Origin: Pseudogemmobacter faecipullorum
Lineage (GTDB): Bacteria; Pseudomonadota; Alphaproteobacteria; Rhodobacterales; Rhodobacteraceae
Reading direction: 5' to 3'
Length of the DNA: 35,510 nt
NCBI RefSeq assembly: GCF_020539525.1
Contig: NZ_JACDXX010000026.1
Coordinates: 1-35,510 of the forward strand
Part shown: positions 1 through 9,434 of the stretch, in pieces
Numbering within the stretch: the stretch's first letter is position 1
Layout of the letters: every line of letters starts with the position of its first letter
Position numbers and translations under genes: made by a program
Notes under the pieces: model-generated
Told to the model about the DNA's origin: nothing
The model's database searches: none
The model's input: the letters and a program-made list of their open reading frames with translations, nothing else

Positions 1-2465
<2,465 letters not shown>

Positions 2466-2477
2466 GAGACTGGTTCA

Positions 2478-2548
2478 TCAGGAGCGGAACAGCCCTTCCG
2501 CTCCTGATACTGAGCTGCCGCACCCCCAATGCGGCAGCTCATTTTATT
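2478..2548 (+). terminator. Two tandem hairpins, the second intrinsic-terminator-like
   Basis: A perfect 12-bp inverted repeat (TCAGGAGCGGAA, 2478-2489, with 2496-2507, loop of six) lies 13 bases after the stop codon. A second perfect 11-bp stem follows (GAGCTGCCGCA, 2512-2522, with 2530-2540) and then ATTTTATTT. The second stem with its T-rich tail fits rho-independent termination of the repeat-protein gene. Confidence 0.75.
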
Positions 2549-2611
2549 TGCGCCATGCCCCGCTTCGCCGGATGGTAATCGCAGCAACGCCGCAAGCAGG
2601 AGAGAGCAGCT

Positions 2612-4273
2612 ATGCCGCAGGTTGAGGCCTTTCTGGCCAGAACGCCCCAACAGATCCTGCAGGCCTGGGCCGGTGTGGCGGATCCGCTCAGCGACAGGAC
2701 AGCCGGGCCCTGCTGGATTGCCCTGCGTCAGGGCGGGCGGGTTCTGGCCTCTGGCTGGCAGGACAGCGGCTCGCTCTCAATGGATCTCAGCCATGCCCGC
2801 GCCGCGCTGGCCACCGGGGAAACCCCTGATCTGATTGAGCTTTGCCTGACCCATGGCTGGCAGGATGTACCGGCAGAGGAGCTGGTCCGACGCTTTGCCA
2901 ATAGCAGCCGTGGCCTGCGCGGTCTTGAGATCCGTCATGGCGCCACCCTGCTGCGCATCGCCCCCAGCACCACCATCGCCTGCAACCGCGCCCCGCTGCG
3001 CGAGCTGGAGCGGCTGGCACAGCGCGCCAGGCTGAGCATCGAGGATTTCGCCCGGGCGGCAAAGTTCCGGAGTTTCGCAGCGGATCAGATCCTGATCCTG
3101 CCCGGCGAAGATCGCTGCATCCGGCTCTGGCGTGGCGGCAGTATCGTCGCACCTGCCGAAACTGGTGCCCCAATGCTGCGCGAGACCATCTCGGGCCTCA
3201 GCAGCTGGATGATGGCCAGCCTGCAGGATGATGGCCGGATGACCTATAAATACTGGCCCAGCCGGGGCCGGGAGGCCAGTTCGAACAATACCATCCGGCA
3301 GTTCATGGCCACGGTCGCCCTCGGCCGGATCGCCCGCCGCAGCGCAGATCCCGGAGAGGCCGGGGCCGCGTGCCGCAACCTCGCCTATAATATGCACCGC
3401 TTCTACCTGGACCATGACGGCTTCGGCACCATCATCTACGAGGGCAAGGCCAAGCTGGGCGCCATGGCACTGGCAGCGCTGGCGGTGCTGGAATTCCGCG
3501 AGGCCGGTCTTTTGCAACCCGGGGAATATGGCCGCGAATATGAGGCGCTGATCCGCGGCATAATGCATCTGTGGCAGCAGAGCGGTGAATTCCACACCTT
3601 CCTGCTGCCGCGTGAGCGCAATGACAATCAGAATTTCTACCCGGGCGAGGCTTTGCTGTTTCTGGCCGCATTGCATCGCCAGACCCGCGATCCGGCACTG
3701 GCGGCGCGTTTCATGACCAGTTTCCGCTGGTACCGGGAGTGGCACCGCGCCAATCCCAACCCGGCCTTCGTGCCCTGGCATGCCCAGGCCTATGTGATGT
3801 TCCATGAGGATCAGCCCGAGCCGGAGCTGGCAGATTTCATCTTTGAGCGCTGCGACTGGCTGCTGGAGATGCAGCAATGGGGCGGGCGGTTGCCTGAGGA
3901 TTTTCAGGGACGGTTCTACAATCCGGCCCATCCGGAATATGGCCCGCCGCATGCCTCCTCAACCGGGGTCTATATGGAGGGGCTGGCCGATGCCTGGCGC
4001 CTCGCCCTGCGCCTGGGAGACGAAACCCGCGCCGCGCGCTATGCCGAGGCGCTGCGGCGCGGGCTGAGAGCAGTGCGGCAGCTGCAATATCGTGACCGAC
4101 AGGCCGATGCCTGGTATGTCAGCCGCCCCGAAAAGGTGATGGGCGGGATGCGGACCGAGACCTATAATAATGAGATCCGCGTCGACAATGTGCAGCATTG
4201 CCTGATGGCGCTGCTCAAACTCGATGCCGAACCGGGCTTCCCATGGAGGGCTGCCGGAAATCTGCCGGTCTGA
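2612..4273 (+). CDS. Two-domain protein of unknown function with a probable alpha/alpha-toroid C-terminal half
   Basis: 553 residues, ATG start with a good ribosome binding site (AGGAGAG, 2598-2604). Residues about 1-180 form a mixed domain with RGLEIRHG and a C-terminal helix-rich part that distantly recalls AMMECR1-like domains; that resemblance is a guess. Residues about 190-545 are rich in aromatic and acidic residues spaced as in alpha/alpha-barrel enzymes (MTYKYWPSRG, NFYPGEALLFL, ASTGVYMEGLADAW, TETYNNEIRVDNVQHCL), the fold of many glycosidases, epimerases and lanthionine cyclase-like proteins. No signal peptide or membrane segment is seen. It follows the repeat protein after a terminator and is not clearly cotranscribed with it. 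I do not recognise a named family or assign a substrate. Confidence 0.85.
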   Translation: MPQVEAFLARTPQQILQAWAGVADPLSDRTAGPCWIALRQGGRVLASGWQDSGSLSMDLSHARAALATGETPDLIELCLTHGWQDVPAEELVRRFANSSRGLRGLEIRHGATLLRIAPSTTIACNRAPLRELERLAQRARLSIEDFARAAKFRSFAADQILILPGEDRCIRLWRGGSIVAPAETGAPMLRETISGLSSWMMASLQDDGRMTYKYWPSRGREASSNNTIRQFMATVALGRIARRSADPGEAGAACRNLAYNMHRFYLDHDGFGTIIYEGKAKLGAMALAALAVLEFREAGLLQPGEYGREYEALIRGIMHLWQQSGEFHTFLLPRERNDNQNFYPGEALLFLAALHRQTRDPALAARFMTSFRWYREWHRANPNPAFVPWHAQAYVMFHEDQPEPELADFIFERCDWLLEMQQWGGRLPEDFQGRFYNPAHPEYGPPHASSTGVYMEGLADAWRLALRLGDETRAARYAEALRRGLRAVRQLQYRDRQADAWYVSRPEKVMGGMRTETYNNEIRVDNVQHCLMALLKLDAEPGFPWRAAGNLPV

Positions 4274-4324
4274 CAGGAAAACTCTGGCTGCTGTGGCCTG
4301 CACAGGGGGAAGCTGGCTGATCGG

Positions 4325-4377
4325 GCCCTGGCCAGAACGGCCAGGGGCGCTGCCCGGCTGATCTGTTCAGCGCCCCT
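4325..4377. other. Overlapping alternative hairpins after the 2612-4273 gene
   Basis: CCCTGGCC (4326-4333) pairs with GGCCAGGG (4339-4346), and the second arm overlaps AGGGGCGCTG (4343-4352), which pairs with CAGCGCCCCT (4368-4377). The two stems are mutually exclusive. They lie between the convergent genes ending at 4273 (plus) and 4420 (minus). No T run follows, so termination is possible but not shown. Confidence 0.4.
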
Positions 4378-4419
4378 GCAGCCTGGTCGGCGGGGTGCAA
4401 CCCGGGCCGTTTTGCGAAA

Positions 4420-4782
4420 TCAGAGCGTCTTGACCTGGAGACGGCGCATCCTTTCCTCCAGCTGAACGCAATGCTGCAACAATGATTGCTGCAGATCGTC
4501 CGGACCACGGCCGCCAAAGCGCGAATCTCCTGCAAACCGCCGCATGGAAACCGGCGAAACCGCGGCCAGCGCCTGATTGTCCAGCTCACACAGCTCCGCC
4601 ATATCCGCGCCATGCCCGGCCTGACCGGCTTTCGACCTGTCGATACGGTGCCAGCGCAGGAAGCTGAGCAAATACAGGCTGACGGCTGCCCAATGCAGCA
4701 ACAGCAGCTCCCCGGCGCCAGCCCAGATACAGATCGCCGCAAGACCCGCGCCTGCCAGCCAGAAATAAGGAAAAAGGGCCAT
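4420..4782 (-). CDS. Small membrane protein of unknown function
   Basis: 120 residues. The ATG at 4782 has AGGTGA six to seven bases upstream and is preferred to the longer reading at 4796. The first 45 residues are strongly hydrophobic (FPYFWLAGAGLAAICIWAG, then LLLLHWAAVSLYLLSFLRW), giving two closely spaced membrane helices. The remaining 75 residues are soluble, with a helical, charged C-terminus (DDLQQSLLQHCVQLEERMRRLQ) that may oligomerise. It lies 59 bp downstream of photolyase on the same strand, separated by an AT-rich patch that probably carries its own promoter. No family is recognised. Confidence 0.65.
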   Translation of the reverse strand: MALFPYFWLAGAGLAAICIWAGAGELLLLHWAAVSLYLLSFLRWHRIDRSKAGQAGHGADMAELCELDNQALAAVSPVSMRRFAGDSRFGGRGPDDLQQSLLQHCVQLEERMRRLQVKTL

Positions 4783-4813
4783 GTTTCACCTGCCAATCAC
4801 CGGGACAGATACA

Positions 4814-4873
4814 CCATATCAGGAAAAATATATACTATAGTTTATATAAAATCTCTTAAGAAATTTAACCTTT
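4814..4873. promoter_or_regulatory. AT-rich island with an ACTATAGT palindrome core
   Basis: About 60 bases of A/T-dominated sequence interrupt otherwise GC-rich DNA. It contains TATATACTATAGTTTATATA, an imperfect palindrome centred on ACTATAGT (4834-4841). It covers the last ten or so codons of photolyase and the space before the small membrane protein. It could be the promoter of the latter; no clear -35/-10 pair can be chosen. Confidence 0.4.
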
Positions 4874-6374
4874 CTGACTCCGCCGCCGCGCCCGGGCTGT
4901 CAGCATCGCTGTCTTTGAACCGACGATACTCCTCCAGCGCCCGGCTGCGGCCCGATTGCAGCAGCGCACCGGAAGCACCGGCCCAGGGCGCAGACACCCG
5001 CCAGTCAGAGGGCAGACTGGCAAGGAAAGCAGCCGCTTCGGGCGTGGTCCTGCCGCCCTGCCACCCGGCGAGCCAGCGCGCCCGATACTGGCCTTTCGGG
5101 TCGAATTTCGCGGCCTGGGTCTCGGGGTTGAAAATCCGGAAGAAAGGCGAGGCATCGGGGCCGCAGCCCGCAACCCATTGCCAGTTCATCGCATTTGACG
5201 CCGGATCCCAGTCGGTCAGGCAGTTCTCAAAATGGCGCAGCCCGAGGCGCCAGTCGATCAGCAGATGTTTGGTCAGCCAGCTGGCAACCACCATCCGCAC
5301 CCGGTTATGCATGCGGCCGGTGACCCACATTTCGCGCAGGCCCGCATCAACCAGCGCAATCCCGGTCTCACCGCGCTGCCAGCGCTGCAGATCCTCGCCC
5401 TCGCCGCGCCAGGGAAAACCGGACCAGTCCCGGCGCCAGGGCAGGCTTGTCAGCTGCGGATCCTCAAGCAGCAGATGCCAGGCGAATTCGCGCCAGATCA
5501 CCTCGCTGAGGAACTTTTCCACCCCCGCCGCCGCAGCCCCGCCTGGCCCCGGCGCTGAATCAGCTTCGGCCCGCAGGCTGGCAAGCGCCCAGAGGCTGCG
5601 CGGGCTGATCTCGCCCAGCGCCAGATGCTCCGAGAGGCCGGAACAGGCGTCGATATCCGGCCGGTCCCGCGCCTCAGGATAGGGGCCGGCACGATCAAAG
5701 AACTGATCCAGCCGCTCGAAGGCCGCCGCCTCGCCCGCTGGCAGAGCAAAGCGCTCCAGCACCGCCGCGCCGCGATGCAGATCCGGCGCCAGGTTCAGCC
5801 CGCTAAGGGGCAGAACCGTCAGCCCATGCACCTCTGCCGGTGGCTCTGCGGCCGCAAACTGTCGGGGGGCGTCGGGCCGAGGGCGGTCCGCGCCCGCGCG
5901 GCGCAAAGCACGGGCAAAGGGCGTGAAGACGCGGAAAGCCCCGCCCTGGCCGGTGCGGATCCGCTGCGGGCTGGCCAGAAGATGGCCGGTATAAAGCTTC
6001 AATTCGCCCGCAACGCTGCGCAGGGCCTCCCTGAGGTGGCTCTGGGCCTGACGCATCTGCGGGCTCGGCCAGTCATTCTGATGCACCATCCGGGCGCCGG
6101 TCAGCTGCACGAGCGCGGGAAAGACCTCCTCGGCTTCCCCCCGAAGGATCATAACCCCCTGGCCGCTGCGCCGTTTCAGCCCGGCGTCAAAAACCTCCAG
6201 CGCACGCTGCAGCCGCCAGCGACTGGCCGCCCCCTGTTCGCGCGTCTGCCGGTCCAGCAAGAACACCACCAGCACCGGCCCATGGCCCAGCGCGGCATTC
6301 AGCGCGGCATTGTCAGAAAAGCGAAAATCGCGGCTCAGCCAGTAAAGCGCGGGGGCGGGCGTGGTCATCGGCAT
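4842..6374 (-). CDS. phrB: Deoxyribodipyrimidine photolyase (FAD-dependent)
   Basis: 510 residues, a typical length for bacterial photolyases. The N-terminal Rossmann-like antenna domain starts LYWLSRDFRFSDNAAL. The C-terminal FAD domain carries WREFAWHLLLEDP, GETGIALVDAGLREMWVTGRMHNRVRM and ASNAMNWQWVAGCGPDASPFFRIFNP, which are the FAD-binding and lesion-binding segments of the family. The enzyme uses blue/near-UV light to split pyrimidine dimers in DNA. The start could be ATG 6374 or ATG 6368 (MTTPAPALYW). The extreme C-terminus (RLNFLRDFI) is encoded by the AT-rich island and may be a non-conserved tail. Family assignment is secure; the exact subclass is not decided. Confidence 0.93.
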   Translation of the reverse strand: MPMTTPAPALYWLSRDFRFSDNAALNAALGHGPVLVVFLLDRQTREQGAASRWRLQRALEVFDAGLKRRSGQGVMILRGEAEEVFPALVQLTGARMVHQNDWPSPQMRQAQSHLREALRSVAGELKLYTGHLLASPQRIRTGQGGAFRVFTPFARALRRAGADRPRPDAPRQFAAAEPPAEVHGLTVLPLSGLNLAPDLHRGAAVLERFALPAGEAAAFERLDQFFDRAGPYPEARDRPDIDACSGLSEHLALGEISPRSLWALASLRAEADSAPGPGGAAAAGVEKFLSEVIWREFAWHLLLEDPQLTSLPWRRDWSGFPWRGEGEDLQRWQRGETGIALVDAGLREMWVTGRMHNRVRMVVASWLTKHLLIDWRLGLRHFENCLTDWDPASNAMNWQWVAGCGPDASPFFRIFNPETQAAKFDPKGQYRARWLAGWQGGRTTPEAAAFLASLPSDWRVSAPWAGASGALLQSGRSRALEEYRRFKDSDADSPGAAAESERLNFLRDFI

Positions 6375-6605
6375 GTCTCTAACCCTGATCGGTCTTCTTT
6401 ACGGGTTAGGGCATGAAATCCCCCTGAAACGCAATTGGCGGCGCAGAGAGCTGCAGGGTCACCCCGGACAAAAGGGCCGGGCCGGTCAGCAGGACAGGCT
6501 TAAAGCTTCACCGGCGGGCCGCTTTCACCTGCAGCGCTGATCCCCCGGTGACCCTGAGCCCTCAGAGGCGCTGCCCGGGCAGGCTTTCAGCTGGTCTCTG
6601 CTCCA
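6375..6605. other. Intergenic region upstream of photolyase, no gene seen
   Basis: 231 bp between photolyase and the PRC-barrel gene, both on the minus strand. The photolyase promoter should lie here. I see no convincing -35/-10 pair, no SOS-type GAAC-N7-GAAC repeat and no open frame with a ribosome binding site. Confidence 0.5.
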
Positions 6606-6857
6606 TCAGATCACGGCATGAACACGGCCATTCTTGTCACGCATGAACGACAGATCGCTCGCCCGGCCTGCCACGGGCCTGGCCCCGATCCCGAAATAAC
6701 CGCCGATATCGAGGATCACCTGTTCCGTTTTTGCCTGGCCATGCACTTCCGAAACCGGGCCGGTTCTCTCATCGCCCGGGCCATAAAGCGTGGCACTGTT
6801 CAGCATGGCTCCGGTCCGGTCGGTCTCAGCGAGGCGGATATGTCTGGCATGATCCAT
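6606..6857 (-). CDS. Small PRC-barrel domain protein
   Basis: 83 residues from ATG 6857, which has AGGGAAA about seven bases upstream. A GTG at 6896 in the same frame lacks a ribosome binding site. The segment SATLYGPGDERTGPVSEVH, then VILDIGGYFGIGARPVA and SDLSFMRDKNGRVHAVI, follows the PRC-barrel pattern (short beta strands, DVGGFLGIG-type turn, final strand). Such single-domain proteins in alphaproteobacteria are often envelope or stress associated; the free-standing role is unknown. It lacks the long N-terminal signal region of many relatives. Confidence 0.65.
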   Translation of the reverse strand: MDHARHIRLAETDRTGAMLNSATLYGPGDERTGPVSEVHGQAKTEQVILDIGGYFGIGARPVAGRASDLSFMRDKNGRVHAVI

Positions 6858-7210
6858 TCTGGCTTTCCCTGACAGGGTGATCAGCGTCACTGGCACCCCG
6901 GGTCCGGTTTCCCGGTCCAGGGCGCAGGAGGCGGCGCCGGCGACGGGGGAGTAACGGCCCGGAAGGTTTCGACCGCCGGGGAATTAACCTCACCCAATGC
7001 GAGAGCCTTCTCCCGGCAGCTGTGAGCGCTGATCTGAGAGCGCAATCGCATGCATCGCGGCAAAACAGCGCCCCGATACGGACGGCAAGCCGTCCGATCC
7101 GGCCTGCCCGCATGCCCCCTGAGCGCGTCAGAATGCCGCAGGGGAACCATCTGCTCCGCTCCGCATTGCCGTATTTTCCAGGTGTTTGTGTTGTGTGTGT
7201 GAGGTACCTG
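6858..7210. other. Divergent intergenic region with a perfect hairpin
   Basis: It lies between the PRC-barrel gene (minus) and the transglutaminase-like gene (plus). CGGACGGC (7079-7086) and GCCGTCCG (7089-7096) form a perfect 8-bp inverted repeat with a two-base centre. A GT-rich stretch (7180-7200) precedes the ribosome binding site of the next gene. Promoters for both genes are expected here; none can be placed confidently. Confidence 0.45.
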
Positions 7211-8074
7211 ATGAAGATTCGTCTCGGATATCAGATTGAGCTCTCCTGCGACCTGCCGACCGAGCTGCTTGCGCTTCTCGATCCCCACCCTGAATTCCGC
7301 CCATCGGTCCTTCACGACAGCGGGCTGGAACACAGCCGGGGGATTAATCCGGAATGGCATGAGGACAGTTTCGGCAACCATTGCCTGCGCCTCTCTGCTC
7401 CCACCGGGCCGCTTATGCTGAAGCGTGATCTAATTTTAGAAAATTCCGGTCAGCCCGACCTCTGGCCCGAGGATGCCCGGGAAACGCCGCTCCATGACCT
7501 GCCGGGCGAAGTGTTGCAGTTCCTGCTGCCCAGCCGCAATTGCGAGACCGATCTGATGATGGAAACCGCCTGGGAGCGGTTCGGCGCGATCCAGCCCGGC
7601 TGGGGCCGGGTCCGGGCGATCTTTGATCACGTCAATGATCACCTGAGCTTCAGCGATGAGCATGCCCGCAACACCCGGACCGCAGCCCAAGCCTGGGCCG
7701 GGCAGAAAGGCGTTTGCCGTGACTTTGCCCATCTGGCCATCACCTTCTGCCGCTGCATGAATATCCCGGCGCGCTATGTGAACGGCTATCTGCCTGACAT
7801 CGGCGTGCCGATTGACCCGGCCCCGATGGATTACAATGCCTGGTGCGAGGTATGGATCGGCGATCAGTGGGTCACGCTCGATGCCCGTCATAATCAGCCG
7901 CGCATCGGCCGGATCGCGGTCGCACGCGGCAGGGATGCAACCGATATTCCGCTGCTGCACAGCTTTGGCCCGCATCAGCTGCGCAGCTTCTCTGTCTGGT
8001 GCGACCATTACGGCGGCGACCTGCCCCTGGCCGATCTCTCCACCGCGCCGGTCGGTGAGCAGCCCCGCACCTGA
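7211..8074 (+). CDS. Transglutaminase-like (cysteine protease fold) family protein
   Basis: 287 residues from ATG 7211, with GAGGT five bases upstream; the frame is open further upstream but without a better start. The N-terminal beta domain (RLGYQIELSCDLPTELLALLDPHP) and the core GQKGVCRDFAHLAITFCR place it in the bacterial transglutaminase-like family, with Cys169 as nucleophile. Asp224 lies in WVTLDARHN. The usual histidine position in the HAW-type motif is Asn209 (MDYNAW). Related alphaproteobacterial proteins I recall carry Ser there, so loss of His may be a subfamily trait. Substrate and activity are unknown. No signal peptide is seen. It precedes the repair cassette by about 120 bp and is probably a separate unit. 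Confidence 0.85.
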   Translation: MKIRLGYQIELSCDLPTELLALLDPHPEFRPSVLHDSGLEHSRGINPEWHEDSFGNHCLRLSAPTGPLMLKRDLILENSGQPDLWPEDARETPLHDLPGEVLQFLLPSRNCETDLMMETAWERFGAIQPGWGRVRAIFDHVNDHLSFSDEHARNTRTAAQAWAGQKGVCRDFAHLAITFCRCMNIPARYVNGYLPDIGVPIDPAPMDYNAWCEVWIGDQWVTLDARHNQPRIGRIAVARGRDATDIPLLHSFGPHQLRSFSVWCDHYGGDLPLADLSTAPVGEQPRT

Positions 8075-8168
8075 GCCGGGGCGTTCACAGAATATCCCAG
8101 CGAAGCGCCCGGAGGCCGGGCCAGGGCCGGGGTGATTTCCGCTGGCGGCGGCCGGAAGGAACATTGAC

Positions 8169-8183
8169 GAACATTTCGTGAAC
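8169..8183 (+). promoter_or_regulatory. Candidate LexA (SOS) box GAAC-N7-GAAC
   Basis: GAAC (8169-8172), seven bases, GAAC (8180-8183). The alphaproteobacterial LexA site is a direct repeat of this form (GTTC-N7-GTTC on the other strand). A third GAAC lies at 8159-8162. The site ends 15 bases before the ATG of the radical SAM gene, where LexA would block transcription. It also overlaps the alternative GTG start at 8178, arguing for the ATG at 8199. Confidence 0.65.
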
Positions 8184-8198
8184 AATTATAGGTCATCT

Positions 8199-9434
8199 AT
8201 GGCAAAAACCTCGCTCCGGGATAAGCTCGCGATCCTTGCCGACGCGGCGAAATATGACGCTTCCTGCGCCTCTTCAGGCGGCGAGAAACGCGATTCACGC
8301 AGGGGCGGCATCGGCTCTTCCGGTGGCAGCGGTATCTGCCACGCCTATACGCCGGATGGCCGCTGCATCAGTCTGCTGAAAATCCTGATGACGAATTTCT
8401 GCATCTTTGACTGCGCCTATTGCATCAACCGGGTCTCATCGAATGTCGAACGCGCCCGCTTCTCGGTCGAGGAAGTGGTGACGCTGACACTGGAATTTTA
8501 CCGGCGCAATTACATCGAGGGGCTGTTTCTCTCCTCGGGGATCATCCGCTCGCCCGATCAGACCATGGCGGATATGGTGCGCATCGCGCAGACTTTGCGA
8601 CAGCAGCATGGCTTTAAGGGCTATATCCATCTCAAGACCATTCCCGATGCCAGTGCGGGGCTGATCCGCGAGGCCGGGCTCTATGCCGACCGGCTGTCGA
8701 TCAATGTCGAACTGCCCCAGGACAGCAGCCTGCGCCAGCTCGCCCCCGAAAAGCGCCCCGAGACGATCCGCGCCGCCATGGCGAAAGTCCGGCTGGAGGG
8801 GGAGGCGGCGAAAGAGCGCTCGCATAGTGGCAAGCGCCCGCCGCGTTTTGCCCCGGCCGGGCAGAGCACCCAGATGATTATCGGCGCCGATGGCACCGAT
8901 GATGTGACCGTCCTGAAAAGCTCAACCCGGCTCTATACCGGCTATAAGCTACGGCGGGTCTATTATTCGGCCTTCTCGCCGATCCCCGATGCCTCATCGG
9001 CTTTGCCGCTGATCCGGCCGCCGCTGCTGCGTGAGCACCGGCTTTACCAGGCCGACTGGCTGCTGCGCTTCTACGGCTTTTCTGCCGAAGAAATTGCCAG
9101 CGGCACCAAAGGCGGCAATCTCGATCTCGAGCTGGATCCGAAACTGGCCTGGGCCTTGCAGCATCGCGGCCTGTTCCCGCTGGATGTGAACCGCGCGGCA
9201 AAGGATCTGCTGCTGCGGGTGCCGGGCTTTGGCACCCGCACCGTCGATCGCATTCTCAGCGCCCGGCGCAGCCGGGCTTTGCGCTATGAGGATCTGGCGC
9301 GCATGGGGGCGCTGATGAAAAAAGCCCGTCCCTTCATCACCCTGCCCGGCTGGTCCCCCGGCGCCATGACCGATGAGCAGAATCTGCGCGCCCGCTTTGC
9401 CCCGCCGCCCGAGCAGCTGTCACTGCTGCTGTGA
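8199..9434 (+). CDS. Putative DNA modification/repair radical SAM protein (UdgX-linked family)
   Basis: 411 residues from ATG 8199 (AGGT upstream). Cys68, Cys72 and Cys75 in NFCIFDCAYC form the CxxxCxxC site for the 4Fe-4S cluster of radical SAM enzymes. Downstream come SSGIIRSPDQT, IHLKTIPDAS and SINVELPQD, typical of the radical SAM barrel. The C-terminal part has a helix-hairpin-helix-like motif (LLLRVPGFGTRTVDRILSARR, with PGFGTRTVDRI as its core), which suggests DNA binding. This is the conserved partner of DUF4130/UdgX proteins, annotated as a putative DNA modification or repair protein; its reaction is unknown. It overlaps the next gene by four bases (GTGA), so the two are translationally coupled. 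SOS control is inferred from the upstream site. Confidence 0.9.
   Translation: MAKTSLRDKLAILADAAKYDASCASSGGEKRDSRRGGIGSSGGSGICHAYTPDGRCISLLKILMTNFCIFDCAYCINRVSSNVERARFSVEEVVTLTLEFYRRNYIEGLFLSSGIIRSPDQTMADMVRIAQTLRQQHGFKGYIHLKTIPDASAGLIREAGLYADRLSINVELPQDSSLRQLAPEKRPETIRAAMAKVRLEGEAAKERSHSGKRPPRFAPAGQSTQMIIGADGTDDVTVLKSSTRLYTGYKLRRVYYSAFSPIPDASSALPLIRPPLLREHRLYQADWLLRFYGFSAEEIASGTKGGNLDLELDPKLAWALQHRGLFPLDVNRAAKDLLLRVPGFGTRTVDRILSARRSRALRYEDLARMGALMKKARPFITLPGWSPGAMTDEQNLRARFAPPPEQLSLLL

Noticed and set aside
8178-8198. GTG at 8178 as start of the radical SAM protein
   Set aside because: It overlaps the second half of the LexA-type site, and ATG 8199 has a better-placed ribosome binding site.
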